Part shown: positions 50,924 through 62,506 of the stretch, piece after piece | Numbering within the stretch: the stretch's first letter is position 1 | Layout of the letters: the number at the start of each line of letters is the position of its first letter | Assembly: GCA_025403435.1 (NCBI GenBank) | Contig: CM046343.1 | Span: 24,521,126-24,585,125 of the forward strand | Source of the DNA: Artocarpus heterophyllus | Taxonomy: Eukaryota > Streptophyta > Magnoliopsida > Rosales > Moraceae | DNA: 64,000 bases | Direction: 5' to 3' | Translations under genes and position numbers: made by a program | The notes under the pieces: generated by a model | Told to the model about the DNA's origin: nothing | Databases searched by the model: none | The model's input: only the letters and a program-made list of their open reading frames with translations

Positions 50924-53900
50924 TATAGTACTCCGTTATAAGGCTTCATGAGTCCAACATTATCATTATGCGTAAATTTAAACAACATTCCTTCTTTTTG
51001 TTCTTTTCCTTTTTCTTTATATAGTTATATGTATCAAAGAAAGTTGAAAGCAAAAGAATAAATAAAGCAAGGACTGAGACGTTATGATGTACATTATTCT
51101 GTTGCATTGTAGTTTTCGGGTGTCTGAGTTCTTAATTAGTTTTTCCTTTTCTCTTATTCTTTTCTTCTTTGTAATAAAGTAGATATAAGTTTATTTCCAA
51201 TATAATTAAACACCATGATATAGACCTTATACATGAAGATACTACTTTTTATATTGCTCCTTAGGTTTCTAGGAAGTAGTTCTTTTACAACACGAAGATC
51301 AGTTCCTAAAATGTGTTTTATATATGTATATATATCAATGATTTATTTTGTGTGTATATATATATACACTTTTTTTTAATCACAAACGGTGAAAAAAAAC
51401 GCATTATTGTTAAATCATGAAACAATAAGTGGGTTTTCTAGGTTTACCTATGATCAATTATTATGTAAGGTTGATAATAAATACTTAAGAATATTGCCGT
51501 ATGTAAAAGGCTAATATCAATATGAGAAGGAAATGGAGTGCATTAATATTTATATAAAATTGTTTTTAATTACCTTGAAGAATTGCTCCATAGGCCGCGA
51601 TAATCTTTATCCTGATTAGCACTTGACCTATTTCCCTGGTGGGAAGATTGTTCTGACCTTCTCGAGTTTTGAATGTCAAACATTAAATCTTCTGTCGTAT
51701 CACCGGACGACCCATTTTCATATGCATCTGATTGTCCTGATGAACCAAGAAAGGAAAAAAAAAAAGTTAAGAACTTAATAATATTGATAAATCAAGTTTT
51801 AACCAACAAAAATTATTAGCAAAAAAGGAAAAAAAAAAAGAGAGGGTTTTAATTAACCTGATGAAGCCGCTGCTCTATCTGTGGTCTTTACCGTCCGATA
51901 CATCTGAAATGAAGTGTGCATTATGGATGTTAATCAATCTCATTAACAAAGTGTATATATATAAACAAAAAAATAATGTCATTTATTTTAATAGCCAAAC
52001 AGAAAAGGAAAGAGGAAAGGAAAAAAAATTAAAGCAGTCTCCAACTCTACCGTACGGCTTTCTTGTATTTTTGACAACACACGATACAAGACGGTGCAAG
52101 TACATACAGAAAGCAAAGCATTTATACACATAGAACATGATATATATATATACATATATATGTATGCATGTATGTGTGTGTGTATGCATACATGCATGCA
52201 TGCAGCGTTAACCATGGTTACACAAGTGTGGTCACACTTACCAATATTCAATCTGATCATCATGAAGATATCATTGAGAAATGATAATGTCCTGTACTTG
52301 TTTCTTTTTCCAATTTTTTTTTTTATTTCATAAACTTTTTTTTCTACAGAATGCAAGAGAGGAAAAAAAAAAAGATTTCTTATTCATTATAGACCGTGTA
52401 AGAGTCTGTCTCGGCTTGGCTACGAACTACGACTCATTTTTGAATTCCTTGGGCTTTGTCTTATTTGTTTTCTCTGAAATCGATAATCTTCTTTCTCTCT
52501 CTTCTCTCTCTCTCTAAGTTTACAAGTATAGTATTGAATTTCTTTTTTTTTTTTTTTTTGTTTCCTTTTATAACTTGGTTCATTCTTCCAAGCAAAAAAG
52601 CTGTTTATTAGCTTGCAGAAGCAGAACCCACATCAGATCTATATCTCTATATAGTAGAAAAAGAAGTGCTAAGGATTTCAGACACCCTTTGGAATTTGAA
52701 ACGTATTGCATTAATTATAACTCCTTTCCCTCTAATGCAGGCCGTAAAAAAAAAAATCAAACAAAAAACACAAAACCTTCCCCTTTCTTTACTAGCTAGG
52801 TAGCTACAACTGCAAATAATGAGTCCAACACACATCAATGGAAGAGTTAAAAATTTTATCTATCTAATCAATAGATTAAGAAACAAAATTAAATTATCTC
52901 AATGCAAAGGAGGAAGAAGAATGATATGCATATGATCGGATTTATGAGAGATTAGTGAAGTGGTCTCCTACTACAGTACTACCGCTTTGTTCTCTCACCT
53001 GTAAATGAGATTTCACATGTGCGAGGGTCAAATCTTTAACATCCATTAGCTCAAGAACTGACTTTGGTGTAGCCCCTAAAATCCCCATCAAACAAATAGT
53101 AAACGCCAATCAGATATATGAGCCGATTATTTTCCCCATTTTTACTACTAAACCATTTGGTTGAAGAAAATACCAAATTAAATAAAATAAGAAAGTAGAG
53201 AATCATGATGAATTAAGCTTATAAGCTTACTTTCATGGCCACCCAAAAGCTCAACGGCATGAACAAAACGGGCGTGGAGCGTCGTCGTCCACCGCATCCG
53301 AGGGGCCCTCATGCTCCGTTTCGCCGGAAACCTGGAGAGGAACCTCGATCGCATCAGGCCGGCCTGGTGGTGGTGGTGGTGAGACTGAAACGGCGACGTG
53401 CTTGCCGTCGTACAGCCAGCTCCGCCGCCGCCGCCGTTGGCGAGGGAAGACGACAAGGAATTGGCGACTGTGTCGAGAGCCTGCGCCGCCGGAGAGAATG
53501 GGAAAGCCGATGAGGGAGGGTTTTGGTAGACCGGAATTCCCCTTATGGGTCTCAAGAATCCCAGCTCCTGGCTCAACCCTTGCTGCTGGTGGTGGTGAAA
53601 CGCAGCGTTCTGATAGTGGTGGTGGTCATGATGAGAGTACAATGGGTTTTGATGTGGGAAAGTAGTAGAAGTATTAGTACTATTGTGGAAGAGGCTATTG
53701 CCGTTACCGTTTTGGAGGTGTTGTTGATGATGATATTGGTTATGATTATGATTATGATGATGATGGAGAAGAATATTGTTGGAGTTGGAGAGAGAGAGGT
53801 TGAAAGAGTTAGAGTTGATGCTAATGTTATTTGTGCTAGTGTTTATGATATTGTCCGCTTTGGAAGCCATTGAAGAAGATATGGAGTTTCTAGAGTCCAA

Positions 53901-54056
53901 AGCTCGCTTCCAAAACCCCAAATCCATGACCTCTTCTTCTGTGGCACCGGCCGTACTAGTTGTTGTCGTTGATGTTCTTCGCCAAGTCGATGTGGGTTTT
54001 GCGTTTGGAGGGCTGATTTGGAGCGACAAATCCGGTTGAGCTGGGAACAGCTCCAT
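49276..54056 (-). CDS. KAN2: KANADI2-type GARP-family transcription factor
   Basis: DNA-binding regulator that specifies abaxial (lower-side) identity of lateral organs and acts mainly as a repressor in the family. Coding exons, - strand: 54056-53231, 53075-52999, 51903-51858, 51736-51574, 50122-50056, 49407-49276. All introns are GT-AG, the sum is 1311 nt (436 aa); Arabidopsis KAN2 is a little shorter. The N-terminus MELFPAQPDLSLQISPPN matches KAN2 and holds an EAR-like DLSLQI motif (9-14). RPIRGIPVYQNPP is a conserved KANADI box. The GARP Myb-like domain spans about 246-306 (KRSMRAPRMRWTTTLHARFV, then VKSHLQMYRTVKTTD) and is split by introns after HE and after SHLQ. The C-terminus NLEFTLGRAV is the family signature. 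His/Asn/Gln runs (about 98-160) and a Gly5 run explain the extra length. Exon 5 is preceded by TAGCAG, so its acceptor could shift by 3 nt. An in-frame ATG 51 nt upstream is treated as leader. Confidence 0.95.
50881..50922. repeat. (GT)n(GA)n compound microsatellite in a KANADI-like intron
   Basis: Twenty bases of GT followed by about 22 bases of GA, inside the fourth intron of the - strand gene. Confidence 0.97.
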
Positions 54057-54560
54057 ATCTTTTTTTGGTACGTAAAAAGCTAGTACAAAAACAACACCAA
54101 AAAGCAAAAATATATATAGGTGATAATCGAAGAAAAGCTTGCCTTCTTCAAGTCCTTAATTTCTTGTGTAATTCCTTTTTTTTTTCTTTTTTTTTTTCCC
54201 TTCTCTTCTTGTTAGCTATATAGAAGAGGAAAGGGTGTATTTGTCAAAAGGGTGAAGCCGTATATATGAACAAGTTTGGGCCGGGATGATAAGGGTTTTT
54301 GGCAATTCTGGTGGTGAGATTATTTCTTTCTGAGGGTTGTTTTGTTTTGTTTTTCGGATGGGATTTTGATCAATTTGGGGGAGTGGTTGCAGATTTTGGG
54401 ATTGAGAGGAGGTAGTGAGAGAGAGAGAGGAGAGAAAGAAATGACAAGTTATGAAGTGAATGGTTGTTTCTTTTGTGTGAAGTATATGTGAGAAAATGAC
54501 ACTTGAGGAGCTTTGAGAGAGAAAGGGGGGGAGAGAGAGAGAGAGAGAGAGGTTTTATTT
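54057..54560 (-). promoter_or_regulatory. 5' leader and core promoter region of the KANADI-like gene, GA-rich
   Basis: Immediately upstream of the start codon. GA runs occur at 54415-54431 and 54533-54551 on the + strand (CT-rich in the gene's sense), typical of plant 5' leaders and of sites bound by GAGA-binding BASIC PENTACYSTEINE proteins, which regulate developmental genes. An in-frame ATG at 54107 would add 17 mostly hydrophobic residues, but the family start at 54056 is preferred. TATATA words occur at 54110 and 54261; none can be assigned as the TATA box. Confidence 0.45.
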
Positions 54561-57500
54561 TTTTGGTGGACGTGGGGTGTAGGGGACTAGGGTAAGAAAG
54601 GAAGAAAAAGATGGAGAAAGAGAAAAAGAAAGTAAATGAGTTTTGGGACTTGATTCCTTTTTTACTACATCTCTTCTTTTTTTTTTTTTTTTGGCTATCT
54701 TTTTCTCAGGAGAAAAAAGAAGGAAAAGGAGAGAGAAAAAAAGGGGAATTATGTAAATCTACTTTAATTAACGTGTGGGTTTGTCCCTCAGCAAACCCAC
54801 ACTCCAACCTTTCTAACCAACGCACACACGCTCGTTGAACAGATTACCTTTGTTTGGGTTTTACTTGCCCTCTTTTACTTTACAAATCCTAAAATTTACA
54901 TTTATTTTCCTCTACATCATAATATAAAAGCCCATGATTATGCACTAATTTCCACATTCTAGGGTTCAGTTATTTGTCCCCAGTTGCACCACTCATTGCC
55001 GTCATGATGATGATAATTTTTTTTTCTTTTCTTTTTATAAGAACAAACCCAATTCCTACAAATAGCATAATTAATTTCCCTTACATTTTATCTTTAGACC
55101 CACATTCTTTTTCAAAGAAAAAAAGTTTGAAAAAAAAATAACATTAGACCCACCAATTTTTTTCCCCTCAATAATGTCCCCAGAAAATTAAGGCACATAT
55201 TTGTGGGCAGACACACGGATGGTCACCCCTCTGAGAGGGGCTGTGGCAAAGTCAAATTTACCTTTCTCTAAACAAAACCAGTGAGATGGGCCTAACAGGG
55301 TGAGCATGTCTTTTCAAGTAAGATGCCCTCCAGTCATCCAAAAGGACCCCCAAACATTCTGGGCACCTTCTATTTGTATCATGGACAAAGATTAAGTTAT
55401 GTTTAAATCAGCCTACAAACTATAAAGAACAAACGGACAGTTTTTTTTTTTTTTTTAGATCTCACAAAAATTTACAATTACACCTTACCCCACGTTTTGG
55501 TTTGCTGATGACATTCTGTATATACCCTAAGAATAGGGGGTATGTTGGGGTACAGTGTTTACCAAAGTGCAAAATATTTGTAAAGATCTCCTCAACACCA
55601 CCACCACCACCACAAACACCCACCCACCCCCCCCCCCTTCCCTTTTTTTTCTGGGTCGATAATATATACGTACATTAAATTTAGTCTCAACAAAATTTTA
55701 CCGATCAAGGGCACCAATTTTTTGGAGCAGAGAAATAACTCTACAACCAAAATTAAATAGATCTACACTCATTTTTATAAGGACAGGTACGTAGCATTCA
55801 ATTCTCTTTGGGAAGACTGTTTTCTTCTTGCAAGCTAAACGTGCAATATGCAGGAAGAGGCTGACTACTAGATGGGATTTTTTAGGAGCAGAAAACTTGA
55901 GGTTTCTTTAAAAAAAGTTTGTATTTTGATTAATAAAAGCTCCATATATGATTAAGTAAATTTATTCATAAGGAAAAATCCCTAATTATTATACATATAT
56001 ATATATATGTGTATGTATCTTTAATAGTATGTTATGTGAAGACAAACAAAACCTGCTGGTGTTACTGTTTTTCTATGAAATATAAACAATTATCATGCTG
56101 AAAGTAAAATATTTTTTTTTTATAAACAAATACCATATGTTATAGTAGGTATCATTTTATAAACAAAAGATAAAAAGATGGTTGGTAAAATTAATTCTAA
56201 CTAAAATCTTTAGTTATTATAGCGTAAAACTTTTATATGCTCAGTAACTAGAAAAATATGGTATAATGTAAAGTTTTCATATGCTATAGCTTTCGGTTTA
56301 AAATTTTCATTTCTAATTACACTCCTTAAATACCCTAAAATATTAAGAGTGACAGATCAAACCCACAATCCCCCATTCAAAGCGCTTCCCAACCCCCTTT
56401 CATGTCATCGGACCAAAGAGTCTTAGGCCAACAGTAAAACATTATTGACCAGCAGTGAAATTCAAAAAATATATATATATTGATCAATGAAGTTTAATTG
56501 CAATATAGCTAGAGGACAAATAATTGATACTAGAATAACTTTAATTGCGAATAACTTGTTCCATTAGACAAGTGATTCAATTTATGTGGTCTGAATAAGT
56601 GCTGATAGTATGGTCCCAAGTGCTAAGTAATAATGGCACGTATAGTTCCTATACATTGTGAAGCAATTAGTAAAAACACGTACATTAGCTTATTGAATTT
56701 TTAGCTTGAAATCAGAAACATTAAATAGTAAAAAAAGGTAGTTGTAAAGCTAGAGAAATTATGGCTAGTAATGGCACTATCAAAGCTAGTCTGCGTGATA
56801 AATAAATTTGCTCTCTTGTTCAGGGCACATATTTTTGCGCTATAGTTGTGAATACTGTTCATTAATTATATTTATTTATTTCTTCTAGATAAACTTCAAT
56901 TGCTCTTAGATAAAAGTGTTCAAGTCTTCGGAAAAATAAATAATTAAAGTTTAAGTGGAAAAAGTTTATTTACGGAAATCTAAAGAAATGCTGCTCTATA
57001 TATGCCTTTCTTTTGAACCATAAAAAATATACCGTCAAATCATATTTAGACTTTTTTTTAATTATCATTGTTATTAGGGAAGCACAACTCAAAAGCGGCA
57101 GATTAAGCCGTTTTAAGGTCAATATTTTGAACTAGTTTTGTACTGAAAATAATGTTTTAGCATTACGTCTAGGTTGGTTTATAGTTTCCTCATGACTACT
57201 ATTTATTATTACGCCTGTAGCTGTTTCATTAGTTGCTTAAAAATTCTTATTCCTTGAAAAAGGATATTGAAAGAAAGTAATTAATTAACAAGAAAAATGG
57301 TATAGATTTTTCTACTTGAAATTGATGGCAATACATATTACTGTTGACGGTGATCATATGCGGTGATAGTAATTAGATAAAAGAAGAAAAAAAGAAAAGA
57401 TCATAATACAGTGACATGATAGCAACAGCTAGTACATATAGTTGCGAGGAGATATTTTATGTAATTCATAACAGAATAGTACTACTAGCAAAACTTAAAT

Positions 57501-58828
57501 GGACAAAGAGTTTCAAGAGAAAAAAAAAATAAGAAGGCTGATCAAGTTAGGTTTTAATTATATGCTAATGATAATTGTTTTGTGTTGATAATAATAGCAG
57601 CAATTGAAAGAAGTGAAAGGTCAGATACGCTTGAATAAATCAATTTAAAATGTTATAGCTGTGCTTTGATTTTCTTTTGTCACTGGTTTTGATTAAAAAA
57701 AAGGAAAATAAAAACTTGCAGTCTTCATACATTCTTATATTACTTTTCGATTTTCATATTTTTAAACATAATTATCAAATGCTTTTAACCCATGTCTTAA
57801 AAATATTAGGTCAGATATCCCTTCAATGCTTTTGATATGGTAACAAACAATAAATTTGTTTAGGATATATATATATCTAGACTCATATATGTAATACACA
57901 ATTAACTACAATTCTTATGTGCAATATAAAATCTATTTGCCAATATCCTCCTCTGACCATATCGGCTTAATTAATTAATTATCTTGCTCTTTAAATAAAA
58001 TAGAACAAGCAGGAAACTTGATTGCATGTGTATAAATCATTAAATAGTTGATATCTAACATTTGATCATAATAACAAAATTTTGGCATGATTCATGTGTA
58101 TTCAGATTATTATTATTAACCATTTTGTCATGTTCCAACAAGGTTTATAGAAACCTTTCTAATTAATCCTATAAAAAAAAAAAAGATTCAGGGATGAGAA
58201 GGGTGGGAGACAATATATTCAGCAGTGAAAAAAAAGTACTTTAGATGGTTTGTAAATAAATGAGAAGTAAAAAGTTATTTGATTTTGTGCTGGCTTATTC
58301 GGTTGTTATAATATCCACCATATATATGTAGGTCCTATATTGGCTTGCCCTCTTCTTGTCGGTGTAAAAAACTGTTTCTTAATTAGAAAAGAAAATTGTG
58401 GTTATAATTGAATCATTTGAATGACCTACGTATAATAAGCAAAAATGGGCAATATATATACCTTTTTGACTTTAATATTTTGAAAGAACAGTTAGCAGTT
58501 AAGTATATATGTCTATTGGTTGACATGTCTAACTATATTACACGTACGTTAGCTAATTTTTATGATTTTACTTACAGAAATAAACGGGCCAATGCAATTA
58601 ATTTAAGGAGGATTTTCATAAATACTGTCTTTTAAGGCTTATTATTTTTTTTTTATAAATGACACATATGCTTATTTGTGACACAACTTAACATATAATA
58701 TAAATGTAGTATAGCATGAATAAACATAACTTTCAAAAATGTGGCATAACATGTAATTTTCTTTTAATTTAATTGAGAAAATTTATTTAAGAAAAGGAAA
58801 TAACAATGAATTAATAGATTATATTATT
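54561..58828. other. Upstream DNA of the KANADI-like gene, no gene seen
   Basis: 54600-55650 is relatively GC-rich and includes CCCCTCTGAGAGGGG (about 55225-55239), a short perfect hairpin, and runs of CCACCA near 55600. This is the most likely place for distal promoter elements. 55650-58828 is AT-rich with TA repeats (55992-56008) and no coding exon. Confidence 0.4.
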
Positions 58829-60442
58829 TATAAGGTTAATTTCATAAATAGTTCCTGTGTTTTACCCTCAATCTCATTTTAAAAAGTCCAACTCTGGTCC
58901 TTAACCTATTCATTTGTTTAAGTTTAGGTTCCTCTATTAGTTAGGTATTAAATAGTCAATAGAAAATTTTTAAAATACCCACTTTAGTCTCTAACCTTTT
59001 AGTTTGTTTCACTTTGGGTCCCTCTATTATAATGAACAGGGACTAAAGTGAAAAACTAAATATAAAGATTTTGATGCAAGTAATTAAAAAACAATTTCAT
59101 CATATAATGTTAGTAAGATGAGTTTTAATTTAGAATAAAATAAGTTGTCTTTTTAATACCAGTATATAAATATTGAATAATCATGCATTTTAAATAATAA
59201 GTTATGTGTTAAGATCTTTAAATGTATACTGTGCTAAAATTATAATCATAATTTTTAACATCATATTTGCTATATATACATGTATATATATGATATACTA
59301 ACATTAAATATTTAATTTTACCTTTTTCTAGAAAAGAATTAAAGCTCATCAAGATAATAATGTGGTCTTTTATTATAGTTACATGAATTAAAATCATTGT
59401 ATTTAGTTTCTCACTTAGTTTTTTTTTTTTAAAAAAAATTTTGATAATACTTTGCTAATGGGGGGACCAAAAGTGAAATAAAGTAATAGTTTAGGGATCA
59501 AAGTGAGACATTGTATGAATATTTTGTTAAATATTTAACACTTACTGATGGATGGACCAAAATTGATATACAATTGTAACGCGCAAAGTTTTCTTTTAAA
59601 ATATTTACATTATTTTTAAATGCTAAACCTAATCATTTTTACTTATATATATAAAAATTAATTCTAATATTTTAATCTCATGACCTAACTTGGTCATTAT
59701 CTAAATGTAGATCTCAATATATGAGTCGTAGCTCTCCAAGGTAAACTGAGCAGAGGAAGGAAAGAAAGGAGAGGCATAGAGAGGAAAAATACCTCTCCCT
59801 TCAAAATCATTGGTGAGCATTTGCAGTCTATTTTCGACGTGATTGGTACCATTAGAAAGCTATCGATGAGCAAGTCTAATGACGTGTTGAGTTGTCGACG
59901 ATTCAAATCATAGCCATTAGAATCGCCAGTCAAAGTTTTGAGAACGTCGAATTTTTGACTGTCATAACTTTTCCGTCCTGCATCCGATTCGGACTATTTT
60001 GTCTCTACGGACTCACAAAAACAAGAGGATAAAAATTACACTAGTTTTGCATGTGAAATAGCGTTGGAAAATAGTCATTGGAGCTACAAATTCTAGCCAC
60101 CATTAGGGCCAACTTCAACAAATGCCTTCCCGACCACAATTTTTCTCACCATCACTGCCAAAATACTCAGAGGACTTTGGGCATCAAAACGCACTCATTA
60201 ATTTGATAGCACCACTGTCCTTTGGTTGAAAATTGAAGGCAATAATGTTTGTTGTTTTACCCAAACTTTGACCCCTTCAAATTTGACCACCCAGACCAAA
60301 TTAAAAGTTCTAATATGTTCAATGGGTGATGGGTAGTGTATGGCCTACCTTAATTTCAAGAAACAGTTGCCAATATCATGAGATTTATAACCGTCGGAGT
60401 CCAAGGCCAACCGCCAATGGAGTAAAGCTAGCATGTCAATGC

Positions 60443-62428
60443 TGGTCTGTAACGCCCCTATATGGGGGTTAACAGTTTTTAATGAGATAAAATAAAAATA
60501 AATAATAAAAGTAAAACCTTAAAAATAAAATTTGCCCGGGACTTAAATGAAAACTCTCAACTCAAAAATAAAAATATAAACAATAAATAAACCACAGTTT
60601 TAATGTAGCACCTTAAATTTAATAATATAAACTGTTGTCATCATCATTTTAACCCTCAACACATTGTAATACAGTCACAGAAAGTAACAATTGATGCTTA
60701 CATTATCATGAAGAACATTCTCAACAATTGAAGCAGTCCCAATGTAATATAGCTACATCACTTCCTCAACTATATTTCTCGTAGCCACCTCACACTTAGT
60801 GAGTCCTGAAAAGATAAAAATATAAGGGTATGAGCAACACTATGCTCAGTAGAGAAAGCCATTACTCACCTTTAGGTTTTTATCATTACCACATTAAAAC
60901 CTGCATGGTTAGTAAGTCACATCATATTCCAGATTATGAGGTTTATTATGATCACATCTTATGGATACCATAGTTAATCATTACCAAGTGTCATAATTAC
61001 ACATTTATACAAATATTACCAATCATCATTGTTCCTAGGTATCCATGTTAAATTGAGTATCACTCAACTCATCGAAACTCAAATGGGCGCACTTGATCAC
61101 CCTATAAACATTCCAAGGGTGTTCCGGTGAGGGGACATCAAGCCCCGAGTCCTCACCAAATCGATTCCTGTACAGTGTGTTCTGGGACTTTCAACCCAAG
61201 GAAGCGTCATCGCCTTCCCCCTATTTTACCTTTTAGGGTATTCATGCCCAAGGACGTAACCGTCGCCCTCTTCATGTCTCACAATTTCTCTATATTGAAT
61301 CATTATCAATAGATTTAGTTTTCCTAACCATGCTTCTCAATTTATAACATGTGTCAATTCATTATGTTCCTCGCCGTACAATACAAGACGAGTCCATGTC
61401 ATAGTTTCATATGTGATAATCATATAATATCAGTTCAACATAGATATATATATATTGCGGCAAAACAATCAATTTTAATTCTATAAAAACCTCACAAAAG
61501 ATGAGTAATAGAATCCCTACCTTTCAAGCTTATCAACAGTCTCTTAATCCTGGAATCAATTAACGTTAGCTCCATACTCCCTTGATCCTAAGGCGTGCAT
61601 AAGGACAATTAAAACTAAAGCACAACATACAACTACATTCATAAAATTCATTTTAATTTAATCTTAGAATTTCAAGAAATAACCACTGCCCATAGAGGTA
61701 TTACAAAGTTTAACAATATAAATTTTCTGTCTAGGGCATATACACTTAGACTTCATACATATGCTTCAAAATAGCAACAAACATATACTTAGGTTTAAGA
61801 ACGCAAATTTGAATAATCCTTTAGTATAAAAGAAAATTTATAAATGAAAGACTAAATTTGTTCATAAGATTCTAACCTCGGATTATGGTTAGTTGGAAGC
61901 TTGAAATGGCTTCAAAACAGGTTCCTTTACTTCGGTATGACTGAAATTCTTGCTCAAATGGAGGTGATGGTGGCTGATTTTTATGGCTGCCTTGAAGAAG
62001 TTCTCTAAGTATTTTGCTTCAGCAAAGAAATGAGAAGAAGAGTGTGGGAACCGTGGAAGAAAAAGGAAGAAAAGATGAAGTCTTTGAAAAGAAGTGATAG
62101 AAACAATTATAGAGGAGACATGTTGAAGCATGTCACGGAGGAAATAAAGAAAATGAGGGTCAAGAGTAGTTGGAAAAGATATCCTTATGTCTCATCTAAA
62201 GACTTTAACACACATAATGCCAATATGACATTTTTGAGATTTATTAGAAGTTCTAAGGCTTTTTAGTAATCATACTAAATAAATATAGGAGAATTTTAGA
62301 AAATTTAAAAATAGATAAAAATAAATATTATAAAATAAATTTAAATGAAGCAATTTTTTTTTTTGTACATTAAAAATTAATTTAATTACCTCAATACCCG
62401 TTAGAAGAATAACGGGTGTCACATGGTC
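60443..62428 (-). mobile_element. Solo LTR 1 (1976 bp), gypsy-like, perfect 5-bp target duplication, nested in LTR 2
   Basis: The body is 60448-62423, starting TGTAACGCCCCTATATGGGG and ending AACGGGTGTCACA. TGGTC lies directly outside both ends (60443-60447 and 62424-62428), an exact 5-bp duplication. No gag-pol or second LTR, so it is a solo LTR. It is a relative of LTR 2 in opposite orientation (both share the TGTAACG(C/T)CCC terminus on opposite strands). The - orientation is inferred, because plant gypsy LTRs usually end in GGGCGTTACA-type sequence. A short open frame of 80 codons at 61889-62131 shows no recognisable domain. Confidence 0.8.
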
Positions 62429-62506
62429 AAACTTGGTCAACATTGGTCAAACGGTCAACGTCGGTCAAACTCATTAAATCTGGTCAAAGATGGTCAATAG
62501 TTGACC
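62425..62506. promoter_or_regulatory. Array of W-box cores (GGTCAA / TTGACC) in LTR 2
   Basis: Seven GGTCAA words on the + strand (starting 62425, 62435, 62445, 62453, 62463, 62482, 62492) and one TTGACC at 62501 lie within 82 bp, many spaced close to 10 bp, about one helical turn. TTGACC/T is the W-box bound by WRKY transcription factors, so this could make the LTR respond to stress or wounding. LTR 1 inserted at the edge of this array and duplicated TGGTC. Confidence 0.6.

Noticed and set aside
53178..53230. Continuation of the KANADI-like first exon to the stop after SKLISLIHHDSLLSYFI
   Set aside because: This is read-through into the intron. The A|GTAAGC donor at 53231/53230 joins in frame to the conserved RATPKSVLELMDV exon.
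53235..54039. Several open frames of 87-116 codons on the + strand
   Set aside because: They are antisense shadows of the GC-rich first exon of the KANADI-like gene.
54057..54107. Upstream in-frame ATG giving a 17-residue hydrophobic extension of the KANADI-like protein
   Set aside because: The family's conserved N-terminus begins at MELFPAQ; the extension has no family counterpart.
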